From Syntrophales bacterium (GTDB lineage: Bacteria > Desulfobacterota > Syntrophia > Syntrophales > UBA2210), in contig JAUSPK010000112.1 in assembly GCA_030655735.1 (NCBI GenBank), forward strand, positions 1 through 11,881: 11,881 bases of DNA. Reading direction: 5' to 3'. The translations under genes and the position numbers were made by a program. Below the pieces are notes generated by a model, which searched no databases, had not been told where the DNA came from, and saw only the letters and a list, made by a program, of their open reading frames with translations. Shown piece after piece: positions 5,799 to 11,881 of this stretch (positions are counted from its first letter, which is position 1; each line of letters starts with the position of its first letter).

Positions 5799-6083
5799 CT
5801 ATTCGGCGCCGTGCCGCTGTTCCTCTTCAATCAAGGCCAGGACACTGTGTATAAACTCAGGTCTCTTCAGGTAATAACACCTCATATTCTTTTCCTTGCG
5901 GCAGGCAACAATCCCCTGTTTTTTGAGGATCGTAAGGTGCTGTGATATATTTGCCTGACTCGCCTGCACCCTGTTCTCCACCGCACCCACACACAGTTCC
6001 CCCTGCGTCAGCTCTCTCACGATCCGGAGCCGCGTGGGATTCCCCAATGTTTTGAAAAAATCAGACACCTTCTCGTAGTCCAC
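5799..6083 (-). CDS. ArsR-family winged-helix transcriptional repressor, probably thiol- or metal-sensing
   Basis: A 94-residue ArsR/SmtB-type dimeric repressor. It shows the normal order: FFKTLGNPTRLRIVREL (helices 1-2, 9-25), ELCVGAVE (29-36), the recognition helix ASQANISQHLTILKK (41-55), and the wing GIVACRKEKNMRCYYLK (57-73). The arsenic-sensing CxC pair of ArsR (ELCVCDL) is not complete: only C31 is present, with further cysteines in the wing at C61 and C69. This could make a thiol-based (redox or sulfide) sensor or a different metal site; which one cannot be read from sequence. The start is a GTG (6081-6083); the frame begins directly with the family's usual N-terminal helix. It is first gene after a strong promoter with dyad sites, followed by thioredoxin, so autoregulation and control of thioredoxin are likely. 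Confidence 0.9.
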   Translation of the reverse strand: MDYEKVSDFFKTLGNPTRLRIVRELTQGELCVGAVENRVQASQANISQHLTILKKQGIVACRKEKNMRCYYLKRPEFIHSVLALIEEEQRHGAE

Positions 6084-6094
6084 TCCGCTTATAG

Positions 6095-6113
6095 ATCCTT
6101 TCTATATAAGGAT
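6095..6113. promoter_or_regulatory. Candidate operator dyad in the leader of the arsR-type gene
   Basis: A perfect 6-bp inverted repeat ATCCTT-N7-AAGGAT lies between the predicted transcription start (about 6128) and the GTG start at 6083. A second, overlapping dyad CTTATA-N11-TATAAG spans 6088-6110. Both are of the size and place expected for repressor binding by an ArsR-type dimer, but binding is inference. Confidence 0.4.
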
Positions 6114-6118
6114 GAAGA

Positions 6119-6140
6119 TATATTCTAGTTTCGTAATATA
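6119..6140. promoter_or_regulatory. AT-rich dyad overlapping the arsR -10 box (candidate ArsR operator)
   Basis: TATATT (6119-6124) and AATATA (6135-6140) are perfect inverted repeats separated by 10 nt. The right half is also the -10 box (read on the - strand) of the promoter at 6135-6163. A dimeric repressor here would block RNA polymerase directly, the usual mode for ArsR proteins. The pattern is seen; the binding is inferred. Confidence 0.48.
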
Positions 6141-6163
6141 CCAATCCCCCTCCCGTTTGTCAA
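6135..6163 (-). promoter_or_regulatory. Near-consensus sigma-70 promoter of the arsR-trx unit
   Basis: On the - strand, a perfect TTGACA (6158-6163) and TATATT (6135-6140) are separated by 17 nt. The start point would be near 6128, giving a leader of about 45 nt before the GTG. The -35 box lies inside a short stem-loop sequence (CCCGTTTGTCAAGCGGG, 6152-6168). This separates arsR-trx from the peroxiredoxin gene upstream. Confidence 0.72.
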
Positions 6164-6213
6164 GCGGGCAGAGCTCTCACTCATGAAAGAGGTGTGGCTA
6201 AGCGGGTTTGTCC

Positions 6214-6810
6214 TCACCTGCCCAGTTTTTCAAGCTCCTCCACAATCGACTCAAGAAATGGCCGTCTGTTGATGTCGTGCACGTCTATATACCGAATGAC
6301 CCCTCCCTTATCGATGATAATGACCGCCCGCTCCGCCGTCCCATCGGAACGAAGCACGCCGAAGGTATCGGCGACCTTCCCATGGGGCCAGAAATCGGAG
6401 AGCACCGGGAACCAGAGCTTCCCCATCTGATTTGTCCACGCAAAGAGAGTCGGGATATTGTCAACGGTAATCCCGAGGAGTACGGCATCATGCTGGCCAA
6501 AGAGATCCTGGAGGATGGCGTACCCCGGCCACTGATCGGAACAGACGGGGGTCCACGCGGCGGGGACAAAGGAGATCACAACATGCCTCTTTCCGTGATA
6601 CTGCGAGAGGGTCACCTTCTCCCCCGAAATCGCGGGAAGCGTGAAATCGGGAGAGATTTCTCCCACCTTGACGCGCAGAACGCTGTCCGTGGGCTTGAGT
6701 TTCCCGGTCTGATAGATATTCCCCTTAAAGGCCTCCGACAGGCCATATGCGCTTACCGCACCGGCCAGCACCACCAATAACGACAACAAAACAACCTTGC
6801 ATATCTTCAT
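6214..6810 (-). CDS. Exported 1-Cys peroxiredoxin (AhpE/BCP-like)
   Basis: A 198-residue peroxiredoxin that would reduce H2O2 or organic peroxides. Residues 1-22 form a signal peptide (charged start, hydrophobic LLSLLVVLAGAV, cleavage near VSAYG), so the mature enzyme should be periplasmic, or membrane-tethered if the signal is not cut. The thioredoxin-fold core begins at VGEISPDFTLPAISGEKVTL (49-68). The peroxidatic motif is VPAAWTPVC with P83, T87 and C90, the Pro-x(3)-Thr-x(2)-Cys signature. No other cysteine remains after the signal peptide (C4 lies in it), so it is a 1-Cys type and needs an outside thiol to be reduced. The TlpA-like protein encoded 13 nt upstream is the natural candidate. 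GGGGGTGG precedes the ATG. It is the last gene of the defence cluster before the arsR promoter. Confidence 0.9.
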   Translation of the reverse strand: MKICKVVLLSLLVVLAGAVSAYGLSEAFKGNIYQTGKLKPTDSVLRVKVGEISPDFTLPAISGEKVTLSQYHGKRHVVISFVPAAWTPVCSDQWPGYAILQDLFGQHDAVLLGITVDNIPTLFAWTNQMGKLWFPVLSDFWPHGKVADTFGVLRSDGTAERAVIIIDKGGVIRYIDVHDINRRPFLESIVEELEKLGR

Positions 6811-6823
6811 GAGCCCACCCCCT

Positions 6824-7387
6824 CTATTTCAGACCGGAAAGCCGAAGGATCTCTTCCAGAAATGCGCCGACATCTTCAAATCCTCCCAGCTTTGAATAAA
6901 ACACCCGGGCAGCGCCCTTCTCGATCCTGACCCCTATGAAATAGGGCGTCCTGACCTCCCCCAATGTTACATGAGTCTGGAAATCCCTGTCCGGGGTGAG
7001 GGGGAACGGAACCTGATATTTCTCCCTGAACACCTTCAGCTCATAGGAGGAATTCCCCGCCCCGATCCCTATCAACTTTATCCTTCCCTTCAGCTTCGGG
7101 TCACCCTCTATCAGCCGGTACAGCTCGTTAAGATTGGGCGCCTCCTTCTGACAGAAGGGACAGTACATGCTCATGATCTCAAGAATGACCACGTCTGCCT
7201 TCACCTGCTGTACCTCAAAGAAATCTCCGGCCGACAGGCCAAGGTATGCCCTGTGCTGTCGTTCCGCCGGGACGACAAGTTTCATCTCAGGCATCTGGTC
7301 CCCGCTCGCCGGCGGCTGCGCCGCTGAGGCGTACAGGGACGAGATTACGGCAACCGCCACCACCATACATTGAACAAACCTTTTCAT
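6824..7387 (-). CDS. Exported TlpA-like thioredoxin-fold protein with CPFC site
   Basis: A 187-residue protein with a signal peptide (about 1-23, ending SASAA-type: SLYASAAQ) and a thioredoxin fold. The active-site motif is MSMYCPFCQKEAPNLNEL, C76 and C79, and the cis-proline loop is VRTPYF with P148. The order and the Pro-Asn-Leu after the CxxC are those of the TlpA/ResA group of periplasmic thiol-disulfide proteins. C7 lies within the signal sequence. Most such proteins keep thiols reduced in the periplasm, for example for cytochrome maturation; here the neighbour is an exported 1-Cys peroxiredoxin 13 nt downstream, so donating electrons to it is a reasonable inference. GAGGA stands 5 nt upstream of the ATG. 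How it is itself reduced (a CcdA/DsbD-like membrane partner) is not encoded in the window. Confidence 0.87.
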   Translation of the reverse strand: MKRFVQCMVVAVAVISSLYASAAQPPASGDQMPEMKLVVPAERQHRAYLGLSAGDFFEVQQVKADVVILEIMSMYCPFCQKEAPNLNELYRLIEGDPKLKGRIKLIGIGAGNSSYELKVFREKYQVPFPLTPDRDFQTHVTLGEVRTPYFIGVRIEKGAARVFYSKLGGFEDVGAFLEEILRLSGLK

Positions 7388-7447
7388 TGTTTTCCTCTTT
7401 TCTGTTGTTATCTCTTGCCGTTACACAATTCTTACGCCCATACCGCA

Positions 7448-7975
7448 TCAGGCCCCGTCAAGCACTGGAGACTCCGTTCTTCGATACCAGGAGACGGGAT
7501 CCGTCAGAAATTCTTCGCTATCCTTCAGGGACAGATAGTGCTCCCGTTCCATGGAGCTGAGGAGATCAAAGAAGGCCCTCTCGTTCGTATCGGACGAGCC
7601 GTCCCTCAGGTCGGCGTAGTGCTGTATCCCCCGCGCCTCAAAATCGATGGCGATCCGGATCGCCTTGACGTCATCATCATCACCGGGCGGCACATCACCC
7701 CCTCCGCCAACGGTCTTATTGAACAGATCTCTGACGGTGCTCTTCCTGACGGCAAGACGGACCGTATCCGGCCACTTTTTCTCTTTTTTCCACCGACCAT
7801 GAAGCTCCTTCAGTCTCTCGTAGTGCTCCAGTTCATCATCCGCTATCTGTTCAAACATGGCCCTGCCCAGGGGGTTTTTCGTCCTCCTGGCGTTTTCGAT
7901 ATAAAATTCCCGCTCCCTCTTTTCGTTCTCCAGGGCAACCTCCAGTGAATTCAACCGTCCACCCTTACCTTTCAT
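7448..7975 (-). CDS. Rubrerythrin-like diiron ferritin-family protein without rubredoxin domain (I)
   Basis: A 175-residue cytoplasmic protein of the ferritin-like superfamily. Two helix pairs each carry a metal motif: E23 (EREFYIENA) with DELEHYERL (E48, H51), then E113 (DFEARGIQHY) with MEREHYLSL (E143, H146). This E...ExxH...E...ExxH layout builds a four-helix-bundle diiron site as in rubrerythrin and related peroxide- or O2-reducing proteins. The pairs are joined by a long polar linker that includes GGGGDVPPGDDDD (90-102). There are no cysteines, so no rubredoxin electron-transfer domain; electrons would have to come from a separate protein. The start at 7975 is supported by AAAGGAG upstream; an in-frame ATG nine codons earlier lacks one. 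It sits 41 bp after cydB on the same strand, likely co-transcribed. Peroxidase activity is inference from family and context. Confidence 0.85.
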   Translation of the reverse strand: MKGKGGRLNSLEVALENEKREREFYIENARRTKNPLGRAMFEQIADDELEHYERLKELHGRWKKEKKWPDTVRLAVRKSTVRDLFNKTVGGGGDVPPGDDDDVKAIRIAIDFEARGIQHYADLRDGSSDTNERAFFDLLSSMEREHYLSLKDSEEFLTDPVSWYRRTESPVLDGA

Positions 7976-8016
7976 TATAGACTCCTTTCTTTCACGGCAC
8001 ATACCATGATGTTATC

Positions 8017-9033
8017 TCAGTGCTTCGTGTATGCCTCTACATCCACCTTGCCCCCGAAAAACCGGTACACCCACCCCTGATACACGGCGATGATCGGGAT
8101 GAAGACCAGGACCACGCCCAGCATGATCTTCAGGGCCATGGGGCTGGAGGCGGAACCATAGGCAGTCAGGCTGAAGGTGGCACTCAGGCTGGACGGGAGC
8201 AGGAGGGGATAAAGTCCCACCACCCCGAACATGACAATAGAAAAAATGGATGCGCAGGACGCAACCCACGCCTTGAAACACTCAGCCCTTTCAATCCAGA
8301 CCCGGGTCATGAACAGGGCCGCCACGGCAATCAGAGGAATTGCCACGAGGACCGGTCTTTTAAGGTATATAGCGTACAGTTCGGTCTGAAATGCGGTCAG
8401 GATCAGGAAGGCCGCCGCTGCTACCAGGGCCGCGGGCCAGATCCGTGACGCCGAGCGCACCGAACGCACCTGCAGGGGGCCGTCCGTCTTGACCGCAAGC
8501 CAGAGGGCGCCATGTAACAGGAACAGAAGGAAAAAGAGAAGGCCCCCCACGAGGGCATACGGACTGAACAGGGTAAGGAAGGTGCCGTGGTAGATCCCCT
8601 CCCCGTCGATGGGAATGCCGCGAAAGATGTTCGCGAACACGACGCCGAAGAGAAATGCCGTCAGAAAACTGCCAAGGGCAAGGCACCCCCGCCACACGGC
8701 CTTCCAAACCGGCCCTCTCGCCTCCTCCCCCAGCTCAATGGAAACCGCCCGGAGGATCAGGGCAAAGAGAATCAGCATCAGCAGGGAATAGAACGAACTG
8801 AACATCACCGCGTAGAGGACGGGGAAGGCGGCAAAGGTGACGGCGCCGGCCGCCACAAGCCAGACCTCGTTGCCGTCCCAGAAGGGTCCCATGGCGAGGT
8901 AGACGGCTTTTCTGTCTCCGTCATCCTGTGCCAGGACCGGCTGCAGAACGCCAAGACCCAGGTCAAAGCCGTCCAGCATAAAATAGACGGCCCACAGAAA
9001 TCCCCATATGCAAAGCCACACCGTCTCCAGCAT
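8017..9033 (-). CDS. cydB: Cytochrome bd ubiquinol oxidase subunit II
   Basis: Subunit II of the membrane quinol oxidase that reduces O2 to water. The 338-residue protein is largely hydrophobic, with about eight or nine membrane helices, and shows the subunit hallmarks LDGFDLGLGVLQPVL (20-34) and MGPFWDGNEVWLVAAGAVTF (48-67), then a helix pair carrying AVSIELGEEARGP. The length is somewhat shorter than the E. coli protein (about 379) and normal for the short bd class. Its ATG comes one base after the cydA stop (TGAcATG), so the two are translationally coupled. No small CydX-type subunit is encoded between it and the next gene. Confidence 0.95.
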   Translation of the reverse strand: MLETVWLCIWGFLWAVYFMLDGFDLGLGVLQPVLAQDDGDRKAVYLAMGPFWDGNEVWLVAAGAVTFAAFPVLYAVMFSSFYSLLMLILFALILRAVSIELGEEARGPVWKAVWRGCLALGSFLTAFLFGVVFANIFRGIPIDGEGIYHGTFLTLFSPYALVGGLLFFLLFLLHGALWLAVKTDGPLQVRSVRSASRIWPAALVAAAAFLILTAFQTELYAIYLKRPVLVAIPLIAVAALFMTRVWIERAECFKAWVASCASIFSIVMFGVVGLYPLLLPSSLSATFSLTAYGSASSPMALKIMLGVVLVFIPIIAVYQGWVYRFFGGKVDVEAYTKH

Positions 9034-9034
9034 G

Positions 9035-10366
9035 TCACCCCCTCCTCACCTCTTCTACAGCAGTATCTCCCTGTTCAGGCCACCGGCGTGCATGCCTGAT
9101 CATCGTGAAGAGCGCGGCTACCGCGACCAGGGAATAGATGGCGACAAAGGCGGCAAGACTGAAAGCAACCTGGTTCGGCGCCACGGGCGAAACCGCATCC
9201 GCCGTCTTCATCAAGCCATATACAATCCACGGCTGCCTCCCCATTTCGGTCACCGTCCATCCCGCCGCGCACACGATATAGGGAAGCGGGATGGTATACA
9301 CCAGGATCTTCAGGAAACGGGGGCTCCGGGCCAATCGGTTGCGCCTGAGCCACCCGTACAGGGTCAGCAGCACAAACAGCCCGCCGAGCATCACCATGAT
9401 ACGAAAGGCATAGAAGACAATCGCCACCGGAGGGAGTTCGTCCGCGGGAAGATCGTTCAGACCCGTCACCTCTGCGGCGGGGTCGTGGTGGGCAAGCAGA
9501 CTCATGACCCCGGGGATGGGGGCAAAGGCCACCAGGTTCCCGTCATTGTTCATGCTCGGGATCACGAAAAGATACAGGGGGGCATACGTCTGCGTCTCCC
9601 AGAGCGATTCGAGGGCCGCCAGTTTCGCGGGCTGCTTTTCGGCCAGGTCGGCCCCGTGCATGTGTCCCTCAGCGACCACAAAGAGGGAAAATATCAAGGA
9701 GAAATAGAGTGCCGGTCGGAAGGATTTTATAAATATATGATGCCTCTTCAGGATGTGGTACGCGCTGATCCCCATCACGAAAAATCCGGACAGGACATAG
9801 GCCGCTCCCACCGTATGGAGAAAGGTCAGGACGGCATATTCCTGTGTTACCACACCGAGAAAATCCGCGATCTCGGCCCGCCCGTTCCGTATGACATATC
9901 CGACGGGATGCTGCATCCATGAATTGGCGATGAGTATCCACAGGGCCGAGAGGGTCGAGGCGCAGGCTATCATCCACATAACCGCCGCGTGCATCCGTGC
10001 CGACAGCTTTTTCCAGCCGAACACCCAGACGGCGAGGAAGGTGGACTCCAGAAAAAATGCCGCCGTGGCCTCAATGGCCAGGAGCGGGCCGAAGATGTCT
10101 CCAACATAGCGGGAATACCGGGACCAGTTCGTCCCGAATTGAAACTCCAGGGGGAGCCCCGTCACCACCCCTATGATAAAGTTGATGACAAACAGCCGCC
10201 CCCAGAATTGTGCCATGGCGCGGTAGTCTTCATCTCCCGTCTTTACATACAGGGTCTCTATGATCGCGATAAGGAAGGACAGGCCGAGGGTCAGGGGAAC
10301 AAACAGAAAATGGAAATAGGTGGTCACGGCAAACTGTACCCTGGACAGCAGCAAGACATCCATCAC
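9035..10366 (-). CDS. cydA: Cytochrome bd ubiquinol oxidase subunit I, short Q-loop type
   Basis: The haem-bearing subunit I (443 residues, inner membrane). Haem ligands and key residues known from E. coli are all found: H19 (haem b595) in TTYFHFLFVPLTLGL, E99 and E106 in AIEATAAFFLEST, H184 (haem b558) in LTFLHTVGAAY, M375 (haem b558) in VTEMGRQPWIVYG. The quinol-binding Q-loop is present with K248 and E253 in KQPAKLAALESLWE, but it is the short form, lacking the roughly 60-residue insert of E. coli. The first two codons are both ATG; the first aligns with the E. coli start, and GGGGGGGAG precedes it. Upstream is a 117-bp gap after desulfoferrodoxin, with no clear promoter. In an anaerobe the complex serves mainly to scavenge O2 while conserving some energy. 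Confidence 0.97.
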   Translation of the reverse strand: MMDVLLLSRVQFAVTTYFHFLFVPLTLGLSFLIAIIETLYVKTGDEDYRAMAQFWGRLFVINFIIGVVTGLPLEFQFGTNWSRYSRYVGDIFGPLLAIEATAAFFLESTFLAVWVFGWKKLSARMHAAVMWMIACASTLSALWILIANSWMQHPVGYVIRNGRAEIADFLGVVTQEYAVLTFLHTVGAAYVLSGFFVMGISAYHILKRHHIFIKSFRPALYFSLIFSLFVVAEGHMHGADLAEKQPAKLAALESLWETQTYAPLYLFVIPSMNNDGNLVAFAPIPGVMSLLAHHDPAAEVTGLNDLPADELPPVAIVFYAFRIMVMLGGLFVLLTLYGWLRRNRLARSPRFLKILVYTIPLPYIVCAAGWTVTEMGRQPWIVYGLMKTADAVSPVAPNQVAFSLAAFVAIYSLVAVAALFTMIRHARRWPEQGDTAVEEVRRG

Positions 10367-10483
10367 GAACTCCCCCCCTCTCGATCAAAGTTCCCCCGGT
10401 TCGAGGTCGCGGCTCTACCAATCCCTACCACCGGACCGCGGTACGAGAAATCCCCTTCCCCGATCAGCCCACGAGCGACACCA

Positions 10484-10858
10484 CTATTTTTTCCACAGCC
10501 CATGGATATTGCAGTATTCCCGGGCCGTTATCTGGTCGGCATCGATACAGAACTCCGCCTCCGGAAGATCGCCCGGCTTGAGGAAACGCTTGTACACCCT
10601 TTCTCCGGCGGTGGCCTCGATCCACTCGATGTAGTGCTTTTCCTCCATCGGATGCGGGACCTCGCCGATCTTTACCCTGAAGCCGCCTTCTATCTTCTCT
10701 ATGACGGGGACGTGCTTTTCCAGGGCCGCGTCAACCGCCCCCTCTTTGAACAACTTCATCGGTTTTCCGCAGCATACGAGTTCTCCTTTGCCCCCGTGCA
10801 ACATCTCAACGATGTTTCCACACACCTCACACTTATAGATCTGGTGTTTCTCCGGCAT
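10484..10858 (-). CDS. dfx: Desulfoferrodoxin (class I superoxide reductase, 2Fe-SOR)
   Basis: A 124-residue cytoplasmic enzyme that reduces superoxide to H2O2 without making O2. Both iron centres are visible. Centre I, a desulforedoxin-type Fe(Cys)4 site, uses C10 and C13 (KCEVCG) and C29-C30 (VCCG). Centre II, the catalytic Fe(His)4Cys site, uses H49 (EKHVPVIE), H69 (PHPM), H75 (KHYIEW), and C116 and H119 (EYCNIHGLW). The conserved loop residues E47 and K48, which steer superoxide and protonate the product, are present. Length is typical for the two-iron class. AAGGAGG lies 8 nt before the ATG. It follows the ferritin-like gene by 14 bp, and the peroxide it produces would be removed by the neighbouring rubrerythrins. 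Usual electron donor is rubredoxin, here perhaps the rubredoxin domain of the rubrerythrin or a protein outside the window. Confidence 0.97.
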   Translation of the reverse strand: MPEKHQIYKCEVCGNIVEMLHGGKGELVCCGKPMKLFKEGAVDAALEKHVPVIEKIEGGFRVKIGEVPHPMEEKHYIEWIEATAGERVYKRFLKPGDLPEAEFCIDADQITAREYCNIHGLWKK

Positions 10859-10872
10859 CTCTTTTCCTCCTT

Positions 10873-11352
10873 CTACGAGTATTCTTCCCTCATCTTCGAA
10901 AGGACCTTGAAGTGTCTCCTCTCTTCATTGATGATCCTGTCGATGGATTCATGCTGATTTTTGGCGATAAACCCTTTTATTTCATGGTAATACAGGATGG
11001 AATCGACCTCGCGATCGATCGCAAAATCGATAGCGGAGAGGGTGTTGGTGATCTTGGTCAGCGCCGCATCCATTGCCTCTTTCTTGAAGATAAGGTTATT
11101 GTCGGCATAGTTGTGGAGATAGATGCCGTATTCTCCGGGGTAACTCTCCGGGGGTGCCTGGGTTTCTATCCTGGAGAGCATTTCCTTAAAGAGAGTCCTG
11201 TGCTCATCCTCCGCACCGGCAAGCCAGCCAAACATCTCCTTTGCTTTTTCTTCCTTCGCTACCTGCACCGCATACCGATAGAAACTGGCCCCATTTTCTT
11301 CTATCCTCATGGCAATCTGGAAAACATCCCCTGCCTCAACCTGGCTCCCCAT
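10873..11352 (-). CDS. Rubrerythrin-like diiron ferritin-family protein without rubredoxin domain (II)
   Basis: A 159-residue ferritin-like protein. Metal motifs are E18/E19 ([10 protein letters not shown]), AEDEHRTLF (E48, H51), E115 ([13 protein letters not shown]), and [10 protein letters not shown] (E144, H147), forming a diiron four-helix bundle. The central segment 68-90 ([19 protein letters not shown]) is an aromatic-rich linker, as seen in a class of rubrerythrin-like proteins of anaerobes. There is no Cys, so no rubredoxin domain. It is not a close copy of the other such protein at 7448-7975. The start at 11352 is chosen because GAGGAGG lies 5 nt upstream; the longer frame (11385) would overlap the end of the rubrerythrin gene. 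Spacing of 16 bp to the gene before and 14 bp to desulfoferrodoxin after indicates an operon. Likely peroxide reductase; substrate unproven. Confidence 0.86.
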   Translation of the reverse strand: MGSQVEAGDVFQIAMRIEENGASFYRYAVQVAKEEKAKEMFGWLAGAEDEHRTLFKEMLSRIETQAPPESYPGEYGIYLHNYADNNLIFKKEAMDAALTKITNTLSAIDFAIDREVDSILYYHEIKGFIAKNQHESIDRIINEERRHFKVLSKMREEYS

Positions 11353-11368
11353 GTCGTCCTCCTCTTTC

Positions 11369-11866
11369 TTATTCGAAACTGGCAAATTTTTCTTTTTTTA
11401 CACCACAGATCGGGCACTGATCGGGCACTGCCCCGTCGGAGACGTAGCCGCAGACCGTACATACATAGTAGGTCGTCTGCCGCTCCTCGAGGAGATCGCC
11501 CATGGCCTCCTTATAGATCTTCGCGTGCACATCCTCCACGTCCTTTGACTGGCTGAAATAGAGTGCGGAAGCCCTGTCGCCGGCCTCTTCCGCTATTTTT
11601 ACGAATTCACCGTATGCCACCCCCGCAACCTTCTCTTCGGATTCAAAGCTCTCCGCAAGGTTCTTCTCGGTGGTTCCAATATCCCTGAGCAGCCGCAGGG
11701 CGCGCCTTCCGTGAATTTCCTCGGAGAAAGATATCACCCTGAACAACCTGGCGAGTTGGGGATACCCTTCCTCATCCGCCTTTTCCGCGAAGGCCTTCAG
11801 CCGCAATGCCGCCTTGGCCTCCCCGGCATATGCCTGATGCATAGCCTCTCTCAGCGCATCATCCAC
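11369..11866 (-). CDS. rbr: Rubrerythrin (diiron domain plus C-terminal rubredoxin domain), start near window edge
   Basis: Rubrerythrin, a cytoplasmic NADH-linked peroxide reductase of anaerobes. The ferritin-like domain has AYAGEAKAALRLKAFAEKA (E16), SEEIHGRRAL (E49, H52), a helix with EFVKIAEEAG (E87, E93/E94), and KDVEDVHAKIY (E111, H114). The rubredoxin domain at 134-163 has YVCTVCGYV (C136, C139) and CPICG (C151, C154), the Fe(Cys)4 site that passes electrons to the diiron centre. Domain order is the classical one. The start taken is GTG (11864-11866) with GAGGA 5 nt upstream and a normal distance to the AYAGE motif. The frame is, however, open to the end of the window (11881), so a start just outside cannot be excluded and the gene could be 5'-partial. 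It leads the run of oxygen-defence genes and any promoter lies outside. Confidence 0.94.
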   Translation of the reverse strand: MDDALREAMHQAYAGEAKAALRLKAFAEKADEEGYPQLARLFRVISFSEEIHGRRALRLLRDIGTTEKNLAESFESEEKVAGVAYGEFVKIAEEAGDRASALYFSQSKDVEDVHAKIYKEAMGDLLEERQTTYYVCTVCGYVSDGAVPDQCPICGVKKEKFASFE

Positions 11867-11881
11867 ACCATCGTCCTCGAT

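Noticed and set aside
6152..6168. Stem-loop CCCGTTTGTCAAGCGGG as a terminator for the peroxiredoxin operon
   Set aside because: The stem is short with a T-G pair, there is no T-tract after it on the - strand, and it contains the -35 box of the arsR promoter.
10396..10420. A tRNA-like stretch with GGTTCGA followed by CTACCA in the cydA upstream gap
   Set aside because: The supposed T-loop lacks the required C61 and the stem has a mismatch, and no acceptor, D or anticodon arm can be found upstream.
8587..10957. Several long + strand frames (for example 9008-9922 and 9989-10957) opposite cydAB and dfx
   Set aside because: They are antisense to confident genes, lack ribosome-binding sites and show no recognisable motifs.

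Overview
The window looks like a chromosomal segment of an anaerobic, probably Gram-negative bacterium, most likely a sulfate-reducing or syntrophic member of the Desulfobacterota. The reasons are a phenylacetate-CoA-ligase-type enzyme paired with an ACT-domain protein, a class I superoxide reductase (desulfoferrodoxin), rubrerythrin and rubrerythrin-like proteins, and a short-loop cytochrome bd oxidase, all in one stretch. This placement is inference; there is no rRNA or other phylogenetic marker here.

Left end (1-1267) is accessory DNA, visibly more AT-rich than the rest, with genes on the + strand. It holds the 3' end of a probable antitoxin gene, a PIN-domain toxin overlapping it by ATGA, and a well-formed integron attC recombination site (565-628) whose right core box GTTAGGC leads straight into the next gene, a small lipoprotein carrying a phospholipase A2-like CCxxHD motif. 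These look like two integron gene cassettes, the first a toxin-antitoxin cassette; no integrase is in the window. After them come short tandem repeats and a palindromic element with a perfect 24-bp terminal inverted repeat (1151-1267) that touches the first gene of the next block.

Middle (1265-5176) is all on the - strand. It has an internally duplicated protein of unknown function, an ACT-domain protein and a PaaK-type acyl-CoA ligase (operon with a good sigma-70 promoter at 3568-3596), a two-TM protein of unknown function and a TIGR02757 (DUF2400) protein overlapping by 11 bp.

Right part (5368-11866), also all on the - strand, is an oxygen and peroxide defence island. Reading in the direction of transcription: rubrerythrin, a diiron ferritin-like protein, desulfoferrodoxin, CydA, CydB, a second diiron ferritin-like protein, an exported TlpA-like thiol protein, an exported 1-Cys peroxiredoxin; then, from its own near-consensus promoter with dyad operators, an ArsR-family regulator followed by a thioredoxin. 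Together they would reduce superoxide (SOR), peroxide (rubrerythrins, peroxiredoxin) and O2 itself (cytochrome bd), with the thioredoxin-fold proteins supplying thiol reductant in the cytoplasm and, probably, the periplasm. No tRNA, rRNA, CRISPR or complete transposase gene was found, and no gene-free stretch exceeds 300 bases.
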